From Methylacidiphilum sp. Yel (lineage in GTDB: Bacteria; Verrucomicrobiota; Verrucomicrobiia; Methylacidiphilales; Methylacidiphilaceae), in assembly GCF_004421185.1 (NCBI RefSeq), contig NZ_LXQB01000088.1, positions 1 through 64,000 of the forward strand: DNA of 64,000 nucleotides, given 5' to 3'. Below, piece after piece: positions 55,625 through 64,000 of the stretch. The translations under genes were made by a program, and so were the position numbers. The notes beneath the pieces are model-generated. The model was not told the DNA's origin and ran no database searches. It saw only the letters and a list, made by a program, of their open reading frames with translations. Positions within the stretch are counted from its first letter, which is position 1, and every line of letters starts with the position of its first letter.

Positions 55625-58600
55625 ATGACAAGAAAGATCATTTTTTTGTCTATCGAAAAGAAAGAAATTGTCCTTGGCTTAGCCATTGTTCTATTCATCG
55701 TCGGACTATGGTCTTTTTTCCATCTGCCTATTGATGCTGTTCCAGATCTATCGAATGTTCAAGTTCAAATTAATACCTATGTTCCCGCTTTTGCCCCTGA
55801 AGAAGTAGAAAAACTAATCACTTTCCCAATAGAAATCGAAATGGGAGGGATCCCAGGGCTAGAAACGATCCGTTCTCTAAGCAAATTCGGTCTTTCTCAA
55901 GTGACATTAATCTTTAGAGACGGGACTGATGTTTATCGCAGTAGGCAACTTGTAGGCGAAAGGCTACTGGTGGCCAGCTCAAAGATTCCACCTAATATTA
56001 CCCCAACCATGGCACCCATAGCCACAGGACTGGGCGAAATTTTCAATTACATTATCCGCTATAAAGAAGGCGCAGACAAGCCTTCTTCGGAACTGCTTCA
56101 ATTGATAGAACTACGCCTACTCCAGGAATACACAATTAGACCGATGCTTAGAAGGGTAGCAGGCGTAGCCGATGTAAATACGAGCGGTGGGTATCAAAAG
56201 CTGATACTCGTGGAACCTGATCCTAGTCGGCTGACTAATGTGGGGCTGACGATTGGTGAATTTGGGCATATTGTTGGCCAAAATACGGAGATTGCCGGTG
56301 GAGGAGTCATCAATAAAGCGGGCGAACAGCTTACAGTAAGATCTTTGGGCAGGGTGAATACGCTTGATGAAATTGCGATAATCCCGATTAAATACGCTGG
56401 AGGATCACGGCCAGTATTAGTAAGGGATGTAGCTAAGGTAGAAGTGGGAGGCAACATCCGAGTAGGAGCAGCAACTTACAATGGTGCAGAAGCTGTTCTT
56501 GGAACAGTGATGATGCTTATTAAAGAAAATAGTCGGACTGTTTCTGAGAGAGTGAGCAAGCAGTTGGAACTTATCCAGCAAAGAATTCCCTCTTCCTTCG
56601 AAATCATTCCCGTTTATAACAGGGCAGATGTAGTTAATGCAACCATCCGAACAGTGACTCATAACTTGACGGAGGGAGCACTATTAGTCACTGCAATCAT
56701 CTTTGTTTTACTGGGTAACTGGAGAAGTTCATTACTTATCGCCTCAGTCATTCCTATGTCCTTCCTTTTTGCCATCACTCTTATGTGTTGGTTGGGACTT
56801 TCCGGAAACCTTATGAGCTTAGGGGCTATTGATTTTGGATTGATCGTTGATGGAGCTGTCGTCGTTACAGAAAATGTTCTTCGAAGGCTCTCTGTAAAAG
56901 AGGCTTTACTTGCTCGACCTATCAGTCCAGAAGAAAAAAGAAAAGAAATCTTCGATGCTACTTTACAAGTAATCGGCTCTGTCTTCTTTGGGATTCTAAT
57001 TATTACAGTCGTCTATCTACCGATTCTCACCCTCTCTGGAATCGAAGGGAAGACCTTTAGACCCATGGCGATAACTGTTATTTTCATTCTTTCTGGCTCT
57101 CTACTGTTGAGTTTAACCTATGTCCCAACCGTAGCCGTGCTTGGTTTAAAAGCTCAAAAGGAAATGAAAGAAACTTTTCTGGTCTCTGTGCTTAAAAAGG
57201 CCTATCTTTTGGTGTTGCATTGGACACTAGCTTCTGGCAAATGGATAGTTCTTCCTGCTGCTCTGCTCTTAATAGCTGGCGCCTTTATGGCCTTTAGTCG
57301 GCTAGGAACCGAATTCATCCCAAGACTTGAAGAAGGATCAATTGCTGCCATGATCTATAGAGCCTGGTCCAGTGATTTGCCTTCCTCGGTAGCTATGGAA
57401 AAAAAGACTGAAAAGATGCTTTTAGAAAAATTCCCAGAAATCAAATGCATCTTTTCTAGAGTAGGCACTTCAGAAATTGCTACCGATCCCATGCCCCCAA
57501 ACGAAAATGACATCTACTTGATGCTAAAACCAAAAGATATTTGGAGAAAGAAAAATGGAAAACCGATTTCCAAAGCAGAGCTTATTGAGTTGATAAACAA
57601 AGAAATTTCCTACCGCGTCCCTGGACAAAAAGTCCTTTTTTCCCAACCCATTGAAACACGATTCAATGAAATGCTCGAAGGCGTCCGAACGGATCTTTCG
57701 ATCAAATGGTTTGGAGAAGATTACGATATTTTAACCAATTTAGCCAAGCAAACCGAAGCAATTGTCAAATCTATCCCTGGAACTCTTGAAACCCAAATTC
57801 AAGCCGAAGGAGATGCTCCTTCTCTAGAATTTTTTCCTGATCGACAGTTGATGGCCAAATATAATATCGAAGCCAGCGAAATGAATTCGGCAATATATTC
57901 GGCGATGGCTGGGAACCCTGTAGGTCTCATTATCGATGGAGAAAAGCGATATCCTATTACTATCCGACTTTCAGAACACTTTAGAGAAAATCCAGAAGAA
58001 ATCCTTAATCTGCCAATTAAATCGGTGACTGGCGGTGTAATGCCACTTTCTTCTATCTGCCACTACCAAATTTGTAAAAGGCCGCGATCGATTTTCAGAG
58101 AAAACGGCGTTCGCTATCGTGCTGTCATGGTCAGTTTTACAAAGAAAGATATCGAAGGGTATGTTGAGGAAATCAGAAAAAAAGTTGAAAAACAGATTCA
58201 TCCTCCTAAGGGATATTACGTCGAGTATACCGGTCAGTATCAAAATTTAATAAAAGCAAGGCAGAGACTCTTTGTTATTGTACCCTCTTGCCTGTTACTT
58301 ATCTTCTTTTTATCGTATATCGCCCTGAAAAATTTCAAACAGAGTCTTCTTGTCATTTCTAGTGTCCCTTTTGCAGCCACCGGTGGCATATTATCTCTTT
58401 TCTTTTTACATATTCCTTTTAGTATTTCTGCAGCCATTGGTATGATCGCTCTTTCAGGTATATCCGTTCTGGCCTCTTTGATCCTCGTCACCTTTATCAA
58501 CCAGCTTCGACAGGAAGGATATGAACTAAAAGAAGCGATTGAAAGAAGCTGTGACTTAAGATTTCGACCGATACTGACCACTGCAGCGGTTGCAAGCCTT

Positions 58601-58804
58601 GGCTTTATCCCAATGGCACTTTCTAGAGGAGCTGGGGCTGAAGTTCAAAAACCTCTTGCCATTGTTGTCATTGGAGGGATTGGTTCATCGACTTTCCTAA
58701 CCCTTTTATTGCTACCTCTTTTGTATTTTTATCTGGAATATCGAAAAGAAAAAAAACAAGTTCATCCAATAGTCAAAGAGAAAGAATTCCTTGAAAAAAA
58801 ATAA
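55625..58804 (+). CDS. czcA: RND heavy-metal efflux pump, CzcA type
   Basis: 1,059 aa with the RND plan: one transmembrane helix, a large periplasmic loop, six helices, then the same again. The proton-relay motif in helix 4 reads AIDFGLIVDGAVVVTEN, with Asp403, Asp409 and Glu416 at nearly the CzcA positions 402, 408 and 415. This points to divalent cations (Co, Zn, Cd, Ni) rather than Cu/Ag-type CusA. Last gene of the operon with the adaptor and channels. Confidence 0.93.
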   Translation: MTRKIIFLSIEKKEIVLGLAIVLFIVGLWSFFHLPIDAVPDLSNVQVQINTYVPAFAPEEVEKLITFPIEIEMGGIPGLETIRSLSKFGLSQVTLIFRDGTDVYRSRQLVGERLLVASSKIPPNITPTMAPIATGLGEIFNYIIRYKEGADKPSSELLQLIELRLLQEYTIRPMLRRVAGVADVNTSGGYQKLILVEPDPSRLTNVGLTIGEFGHIVGQNTEIAGGGVINKAGEQLTVRSLGRVNTLDEIAIIPIKYAGGSRPVLVRDVAKVEVGGNIRVGAATYNGAEAVLGTVMMLIKENSRTVSERVSKQLELIQQRIPSSFEIIPVYNRADVVNATIRTVTHNLTEGALLVTAIIFVLLGNWRSSLLIASVIPMSFLFAITLMCWLGLSGNLMSLGAIDFGLIVDGAVVVTENVLRRLSVKEALLARPISPEEKRKEIFDATLQVIGSVFFGILIITVVYLPILTLSGIEGKTFRPMAITVIFILSGSLLLSLTYVPTVAVLGLKAQKEMKETFLVSVLKKAYLLVLHWTLASGKWIVLPAALLLIAGAFMAFSRLGTEFIPRLEEGSIAAMIYRAWSSDLPSSVAMEKKTEKMLLEKFPEIKCIFSRVGTSEIATDPMPPNENDIYLMLKPKDIWRKKNGKPISKAELIELINKEISYRVPGQKVLFSQPIETRFNEMLEGVRTDLSIKWFGEDYDILTNLAKQTEAIVKSIPGTLETQIQAEGDAPSLEFFPDRQLMAKYNIEASEMNSAIYSAMAGNPVGLIIDGEKRYPITIRLSEHFRENPEEILNLPIKSVTGGVMPLSSICHYQICKRPRSIFRENGVRYRAVMVSFTKKDIEGYVEEIRKKVEKQIHPPKGYYVEYTGQYQNLIKARQRLFVIVPSCLLLIFFLSYIALKNFKQSLLVISSVPFAATGGILSLFFLHIPFSISAAIGMIALSGISVLASLILVTFINQLRQEGYELKEAIERSCDLRFRPILTTAAVASLGFIPMALSRGAGAEVQKPLAIVVIGGIGSSTFLTLLLLPLLYFYLEYRKEKKQVHPIVKEKEFLEKK

Positions 58805-58851
58805 CCGAAAAAAAAACATATAATTTCAGGAAATTAAAAAGAAGGGTCCTT

Positions 58852-59403
58852 TTGTTACTAAAGAAAAGGCTGCAGTTTTTGTATCCTTGGTGTCTTATTT
58901 TTTTCCTTTTTTCCCTGATGCATGGATTGATGGCGGAAAGAGAAAAAAATTTTCAATGGATTAGAAGCCAAACGGAGGTTCAGATTTCAGAAATTATTGT
59001 TAGCTTATCGGAACAAAAAATCTATGCCTATGGTACCAATGGGAAACTTGTTGGCACATCGATTATTTCTTCAGGAAAAGAAAATTTTTCTACCCCAGCT
59101 GGAGAATACCAGATCATAGAAAAAGAAAAAATTCATTATTCAAACCTTTATGGCTATATTGTCGACCGTAATGGAAATATCCTACGGCCAGGCAGTTCTA
59201 AAGAAAGAATTTCAAAAAAATGGCATTTTCGAGGAGCCCCAATGCCCTACTTCCTGCGCTTGACAAACAGTGGCATCGGCTTTCATGGTGGGCCAACCAC
59301 AGGCCGGCCTATTTCTCATGGATGTATCCGATTGCCTATGGATTTTGCTGTAAAACTTTTTACAAACACCCCTATTCACACCAGAGTACTTGTTTTCAAT
59401 TAA
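58852..59403 (+). CDS. L,D-transpeptidase (YkuD family)
   Basis: 183 aa, TTG start with AAGGG nearby. A signal/anchor segment (about 8-25) is followed by a YkuD domain: QIYAYGTNGKLV-type start, STPAGEYQIIEKEKIHYSNL, and the catalytic GFHGGPTTGRPISHGCIRLP with nucleophile Cys158 and His two residues before. It forms 3-3 cross-links in peptidoglycan or attaches proteins to it. It follows the pump gene by 47 bp and may be on its transcript. Confidence 0.9.
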   Translation: MLLKKRLQFLYPWCLIFFLFSLMHGLMAEREKNFQWIRSQTEVQISEIIVSLSEQKIYAYGTNGKLVGTSIISSGKENFSTPAGEYQIIEKEKIHYSNLYGYIVDRNGNILRPGSSKERISKKWHFRGAPMPYFLRLTNSGIGFHGGPTTGRPISHGCIRLPMDFAVKLFTNTPIHTRVLVFN

Positions 59404-59418
59404 AAAGCAAAATAAAAC

Positions 59419-59455
59419 GAATAGGAATTTTTTTTCTTTCCTATCCCTCATTCGC
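59419..59455. terminator. Possible bidirectional terminator
   Basis: ATAGGAA and TTCCTAT form a 7-bp stem around a T-rich loop between the convergent transpeptidase and hyuB genes. Modest stem, so only a suggestion. Confidence 0.3.
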
Positions 59456-59475
59456 CTAACTTTTTTATGCACAAC

Positions 59476-61041
59476 TTATTTCTTCACTCCCCATCCACCC
59501 CCACCTGGTGTTTCAATTCTTAAAAGATCTCCTTTTTGGACGCTGAACAATTTTTTTGAAGGCAACCGAATTTCCTGGCCCTGACTGATTAAAATATTTT
59601 CTCCAGCTTTACCATCTTCGCCTCCCAAAAGACCATACGGAGCAAATTTTCTTCTATCCGAAAGAATTGAGACAGTCATTGGTTGCAGAAATTCTATTTC
59701 CCGAATGATCCCATCGCCTCCTTTTTTTTCTCCCTTGCCACCTGACCCCTCTCTAATGGCATACCTTTTCACCCGGATAGGCAAATTATATTCCATCGTT
59801 TCGATGGGAGTATTTAAAGAGTTAGTCATATGTGTTTGGACAGCATTGTCCCCATCACCTAAAGGTCCCCCTCCCATCCCCCCGCCAATGGTTTCATAAT
59901 AGCTAAAAGGCTCTCCACTCTCATAATGGAGGCCTCCAAAACTAAGATTATTCATTGTTCCACTGCTAGCCGCTGGGATAGACTCCGGGATAGCTTGATG
60001 CAAAGCTTTCAGAAGAACATCAACGATTCTTTGTGAGGTTTCCACATTGCCTCCAGCCACAGAAGCTGGATAGATGGCATTCACTACAGTTCCTGAAGGA
60101 GCAATCAGCTGCACGGAGGATAATATTCCTGCATTAGCAGGCACGTCTTCAGGCAAAAGCGCTCGCAAGACGTAGGCAACAGCCGAATGAGTGATGGAAA
60201 AGACTGCGTTGAGGTTCCCTTCGACCTGGTGAGATGAGCCGTTGAAGTCAATTAACAGACTCTTGCCTTTCTTTTGAATTGCTACCTGTATAGGAATTGG
60301 ATCTGGAGAAATCCCGTCGTCATCTAAGAAATCCAAAGCTTTGTAGGTTCCATCTGGTATTTGTTCTAGCCTCTTTTGCACCATACTCGCTGTGTAATCA
60401 ATTAAAGCGCTCATAGCCTCGGCTATCTTTTCTTTCCCATATTTGCGGACCATCTCCAAGAGCCTTTTTTCACCTACTCGATTTGCTGATAATTGGGCTG
60501 TCAAATCGCCTTCGCGTTCTGAAGGAGTACGAACATTCGAAAGGATCAGATTTAATAGCGGCTCGTTCCATTTTCCCTCTTCAACCAGTTTTACTGCAGG
60601 GATACGCAACCCCTCCTGGTATATATCTCGGGTTAAGGCCATCGAGCCTGGAGCTATGCCGCCAATATCTGAATGATGGGCTCGAGACGCTACATAAAAA
60701 AAAGGAGTTCCATCGGCATTGTCAATGAAAACGGCCGTTATCATGGTAATATCCGGAAGATGCGTCCCTCCCTCGAAAGGATCATTGAGAATTACTACAT
60801 CCCCCTTTTTCATGGGAATCGAACGAACAACCCTACGAACAGCCATCGGCATAGAACCTAAATGCACAGGCATATGGTCGCCTTGAGCCACAAGTAAGCC
60901 TTCTTCATTATAGATAGCGCAGGAATAGTCCCGCCTTTCTTTAATGTTCGGAGAAAAAGCAGTCCTTCGCAAGGTTACGCCCATTTCTTCGGCAACATAA
61001 ATAAAAAGAGACTTAAATATCTCTAATTCAATCGGATCCAT
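59476..61041 (-). CDS. hyuB: Hydantoinase B/oxoprolinase family subunit
   Basis: 521 aa: DPIELEIFKSLFIYVAEEMG at the start, VILNDPFEGGTHLPDITMIT, ASRAHHSDIGGIAPGSM, GGGMGGGPLGDGDNAVQTHM and the end LLRIETPGGGGWG, all typical of N-methylhydantoinase B and the matching half of 5-oxoprolinase. With HyuA it forms an ATP-dependent ring-opening enzyme for hydantoins or 5-oxoproline. The gap to hyuA is 37 bp. Confidence 0.9.
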   Translation of the reverse strand: MDPIELEIFKSLFIYVAEEMGVTLRRTAFSPNIKERRDYSCAIYNEEGLLVAQGDHMPVHLGSMPMAVRRVVRSIPMKKGDVVILNDPFEGGTHLPDITMITAVFIDNADGTPFFYVASRAHHSDIGGIAPGSMALTRDIYQEGLRIPAVKLVEEGKWNEPLLNLILSNVRTPSEREGDLTAQLSANRVGEKRLLEMVRKYGKEKIAEAMSALIDYTASMVQKRLEQIPDGTYKALDFLDDDGISPDPIPIQVAIQKKGKSLLIDFNGSSHQVEGNLNAVFSITHSAVAYVLRALLPEDVPANAGILSSVQLIAPSGTVVNAIYPASVAGGNVETSQRIVDVLLKALHQAIPESIPAASSGTMNNLSFGGLHYESGEPFSYYETIGGGMGGGPLGDGDNAVQTHMTNSLNTPIETMEYNLPIRVKRYAIREGSGGKGEKKGGDGIIREIEFLQPMTVSILSDRRKFAPYGLLGGEDGKAGENILISQGQEIRLPSKKLFSVQKGDLLRIETPGGGGWGVKK

Positions 61042-61078
61042 AATCCTCCTGAAATAAAAAACACAGAGTCAAAACCGA

Positions 61079-63154
61079 TCAAGTCCTCTTGGAGATAAAA
61101 AGATTTCCATAACAGTCGACAATGACTTCAAAGCCAGGGTTCACAACTGAGGTTGCACTATATTCAACAATTATTGCAGGACCGACTATCCGATTTCCTC
61201 CCTCTAGCTTTTCCCTTAGATAAAAGGAAGTGGGCCACTGCTTTTTTTGAAAATAAACCGTCCTTGTCCCAATCAAAGCTTCAGGACGAGGGGTTTCTCC
61301 AAGGATTGGATAGCTGGGAAAAGTCATCTTATCAATAACGCCCACAGCTTTTAAGCGAAAAGTCACCGCTTCTATTGTTCTTGACCAGTCACAATAGCCA
61401 AACCTTTCCTCATGTTTTTGGTGAAATTCTCTTTCCAATCTCGTACTGTAAGGGAGGCTAATCTCAAAAGATTGGCCCTTATATCTCAAATCAATGTATC
61501 TGCTAAATAGTTGTCTAGAACTAGGTATTCCCTCTTCTTCTAGATCTTTCTTAGCTTCTCTTTCTAATTTTCTAAAAAAAGATTCGATCTCTTCTTCCTC
61601 AAATGCTTCCAAGGGTCTAATACAACTAAAAGAATAATCTTTGACAACATCAGACAATAACACACCCAATGAACAGAATAACCCTGGATCTTTTGGCACC
61701 ACGACAAGGGGAATCCCAAGAGCTTCCGCTAAGTCACAACCATGTAGTCCACCGGCTCCACCATACACCATTAAAGAAAAATCTCTTGGATCTAGTCCCT
61801 TGGAAACCGTCATAAGCTCGATAGCTTTAGCCATTTGTAAGTTAGTTATATCCAATATTCCCTGAGCAAGTCCTATGACTCCTTTTTCGATCCCCCCTTC
61901 CTTTTCGATATACTCAGCCATTTTCTGTTGGCAAAATTGCTCGAAAAGTTGCCAGGTCCTTTGTCGATCCAATCGTAACTGCCCACCCAAAAAAACCGTA
62001 TCCAGTAATCTGCCTAAAATAACATGCGCATCTGTCACCGTTAGACATTCCCCTTTCCCATAGCAAATCGGTCCTGGATCGGAACCGGCACTCTGAGGAC
62101 CTACTCGCAAAGCTCCTCCTGCATCAACCCGAACGATCGATCCGCCACCCGCTGCAATCGATTTAATCGAGAGGATAGAGCTGCCAAAGGCATATCCCCC
62201 AATCTCACCTTCTGTCGTTCTATCCATCTCTTCGCCCACAAAAAAACTGACATCCGTTGATGTTCCTCCCATATCAAGTGTTACCACTCGTTCTAAACCA
62301 CAGCTGCGAGCCACAGCTGCTGCTGCACAGACCCCTCCCGCTGGTCCTGATAAGATCGTCAAAAGTGGTTTTTTCCTGATCCCATCCACCGATAATATGC
62401 CACCGTTAGATTGCATGATTCTGAAAAAAGACTTTCTTCGACAACGAGAAAGAAGTCGATGTCCAAAACGAGAGGCAATCCACTCATAAAGAGATTTCAA
62501 AGCTCCTTCGAGATATCTTGAAATTACCGGACCAATCATAGCATTGAGGACCGTCGTCGACGTTCTTTCATATTCCCTATATTCAGAAAGAATTTCATGC
62601 GATAAGCTTACCTGATAGCCTTTCTGTCTTAGGAATAACCCAAGCTTCTTTTCGTGGAGGGGATTAGCAAAAGAAAAAAGGAAAGAGACAGCCACGCTTT
62701 CTACTTGCTCCTCTTTTAATTTGTCAACCACTGTGTCCACTGCGGAAAGATCGATAGACTCTAGCACTTCTCCTTCCTTTGTGACTCTTTCAGGAACCCC
62801 AAAACGGAGGCGTCGTGGAATAAGACAAGGGACTTTAGATGGCCCAAGTTTATAGAGGCTACGCCGGTTCTGTCTACCAATCTCAAGAACATCCTCAAAG
62901 CCTTTGGTCGTAAAAAGAGCTGTCTTAGCACCTTTGCCCTCAAGAATAGCATTGGTTCCAACGGTAGTGCCATGGACAATTTCAAAAGCGTTCAGACGAT
63001 CAAAAGAGTTAAGCAGTTCCTTGATTCCTTCAATTAATCCTTCTTCAGGTCGTATACTGGTCGACCGCCGTTTTAACCTATGAATAGAACCCCCATCATA
63101 AACCACAAAATCTGTAAAAGTGCCTCCTATGTCCACGCCAATTCTAACAAACAT
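61079..63154 (-). CDS. hyuA: Hydantoinase A/oxoprolinase family subunit
   Basis: 691 aa with the ATPase start VRIGVDIGGTFTDFVVYDGG, HGTTVGTNAILEGKGAKTAL (about 62-81), GPAGGVCAAAAVARSCGL, TLDMGGTSTDVSFFVG and YGGAGGLHGCDLAEALGIP. These are the acetate-kinase-like nucleotide-binding motifs of HyuA, 5-oxoprolinase and acetone carboxylase. No gamma subunit of acetone carboxylase is near, which favours hydantoinase or oxoprolinase. Confidence 0.9.
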   Translation of the reverse strand: MFVRIGVDIGGTFTDFVVYDGGSIHRLKRRSTSIRPEEGLIEGIKELLNSFDRLNAFEIVHGTTVGTNAILEGKGAKTALFTTKGFEDVLEIGRQNRRSLYKLGPSKVPCLIPRRLRFGVPERVTKEGEVLESIDLSAVDTVVDKLKEEQVESVAVSFLFSFANPLHEKKLGLFLRQKGYQVSLSHEILSEYREYERTSTTVLNAMIGPVISRYLEGALKSLYEWIASRFGHRLLSRCRRKSFFRIMQSNGGILSVDGIRKKPLLTILSGPAGGVCAAAAVARSCGLERVVTLDMGGTSTDVSFFVGEEMDRTTEGEIGGYAFGSSILSIKSIAAGGGSIVRVDAGGALRVGPQSAGSDPGPICYGKGECLTVTDAHVILGRLLDTVFLGGQLRLDRQRTWQLFEQFCQQKMAEYIEKEGGIEKGVIGLAQGILDITNLQMAKAIELMTVSKGLDPRDFSLMVYGGAGGLHGCDLAEALGIPLVVVPKDPGLFCSLGVLLSDVVKDYSFSCIRPLEAFEEEEIESFFRKLEREAKKDLEEEGIPSSRQLFSRYIDLRYKGQSFEISLPYSTRLEREFHQKHEERFGYCDWSRTIEAVTFRLKAVGVIDKMTFPSYPILGETPRPEALIGTRTVYFQKKQWPTSFYLREKLEGGNRIVGPAIIVEYSATSVVNPGFEVIVDCYGNLFISKRT

Positions 63155-63381
63155 ATTCCGACAATCCTTAAAGCTCTATTATTATAATGCGTTCTCTCCA
63201 ACAAAACTCAGTAGCTTTTGAAGAGCACTAAATCTTGTTCAATTACTCAGCAGTCTTTTGCCTTTGCTTTTTCGCTTTCCTTTTATATCCTCTTTGGAAA
63301 GTGTCCTTAAGAAAAAAATCATCCCAACAACTACCGATGAATCAAAAAGATATATATCCTGAAATGTAAAAAAAAACACCT

Positions 63382-64000
63382 ATGAATAACGACAAAAAAA
63401 CAAGGGACGATCTTCCATCTCAAGAAGAACTATTAAAGTTTCTATTAACCAAACATTCCTATCCCCATAAGCCCAAACATATTCGCTTTGTTCAAACCCA
63501 TGCATCCTATGTTTTTATCGTTCCTCCGTTTGTTTACAAAATAAAAAAACCAGTGAATTTTGGATTTCTTGATTTTTCTACTCTCGAAAAAAGACGTTTT
63601 TTTTGCCAACAAGAAATTCAGTTAAACCGACTCCTTTGCCCTGATGCTTACTTAGGCGTAATTCCCATTTTCAGAAATCCTTCAGGTTTCTTGTCTTTTG
63701 ATGGCTCAGGGACTGCCGTTGAATATGCAGTGCAAATGCGTATGCTTCCGCATCGCTATTTTTTCAAAAGATTACTCCTTAGGAATTGCGTGCAACGTGG
63801 GGATATTGATAGGCTTGTCTCTAAGCTTTGTCAGTTCTATAAAGAAACCGAAGACGGAGCGGATATTGCTTCATGGGGTACCATCGAGAAAATTAAAAAA
63901 AATACCGATGAAAACTTTGAGCAGACCCAATCCGTTATCAATATAATCCTCAGCCGAACCGCCTTTGAGTCGATCCGCTATTTTACAAACCGTTTTTACG
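63382..64000 (+). CDS. AAA/aminoglycoside-phosphotransferase-like protein, partial
   Basis: An open frame from ATG at 63,382 to the window edge (206 codons, no stop). It reads QTHASYVFIVPPFVYKIKKP, then NFGFLDFSTLEKRRFFCQQE and LNRLLCPDAYLGVIPI, the opening of two-domain proteins (COG2187-like kinase domain, usually followed by a P-loop domain). These have a phosphotransferase fold and unknown substrate. The second domain is outside the window. Confidence 0.75.
   Translation, partial: MNNDKKTRDDLPSQEELLKFLLTKHSYPHKPKHIRFVQTHASYVFIVPPFVYKIKKPVNFGFLDFSTLEKRRFFCQQEIQLNRLLCPDAYLGVIPIFRNPSGFLSFDGSGTAVEYAVQMRMLPHRYFFKRLLLRNCVQRGDIDRLVSKLCQFYKETEDGADIASWGTIEKIKKNTDENFEQTQSVINIILSRTAFESIRYFTNRFY

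Noticed and set aside
59476-63154. Acetone carboxylase operon
   Set aside because: Only A- and B-type subunits of the hydantoinase family are present, with no gamma subunit or regulator gene beside them.

Overview
The window is AT-rich bacterial chromosome. Its gene content points to an acidophilic methanotroph of the Verrucomicrobia, most like Methylacidiphilum. The clues are a lumazine synthase and a DnaX of verrucomicrobial type, an SBP56-type methanethiol oxidase, CzcA-type metal efflux, many decayed tnpB elements, and the fusion of a phosphatase, an RpiB-like domain and serine hydroxymethyltransferase. The genus is an inference from family knowledge; no search was run.

Layout. Positions 0.5-3.6 kb carry ribH, then accA, a CPBP membrane protease and comF. 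comF and accD were once adjacent. They are now separated by about 6.4 kb (3.67-10.03 kb) holding a TonB-dependent receptor, a TPR protein and a dead IS607-family element, flanked by a direct repeat of about 300 bp made of the comF tail and the accD head. Positions 10.2-18.7 kb are core: accD, the triple fusion, a lipoprotein, the classical cluster of SRP RNA, dnaX, ebfC and recR, a redoxin and a universal stress protein. Positions 19.2-23.2 kb hold a CysI-like sulfite reductase, a GntR/UTRA regulator that shares a 14-bp upstream motif with it, queA and tRNA-Arg(CCU).

The tRNA gene is the attachment site of a 9.8-kb integrated element (23,153-32,993) bounded by a perfect 46-bp repeat. It carries a tyrosine integrase, a small HTH protein, a large primase-helicase, a protein that repeats the primase's C-terminal module, an iteron-like origin with a long A-tract, and two exported cargo proteins of unknown function. 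Its plan resembles P4-like satellites or integrated plasmids. This is the best candidate for an undescribed system here.

Positions 33-41 kb are a scrapyard. Two related tnpB-only elements are present, one inside a dead aquaporin gene, and remnants of an AAA ATPase and an SNF2-like helicase follow. Intact dinB, a small secreted protein and a PhoD-like phosphatase lie between them. Positions 41.2-47.7 kb (minus strand) hold methanethiol oxidase with a membrane protein, then a probable operon of a secreted protein, an old-yellow-enzyme, rpe and a PrpD-family protein. Positions 47.7-59.4 kb hold a class V aminotransferase, a two-component system, gpmA, and a metal efflux operon with two outer-membrane proteins, an unusually compact adaptor and a CzcA-type pump, followed by an L,D-transpeptidase. 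Positions 59.5-63.2 kb encode a hydantoinase/oxoprolinase pair, and a probable kinase/ATPase gene runs off the right edge.
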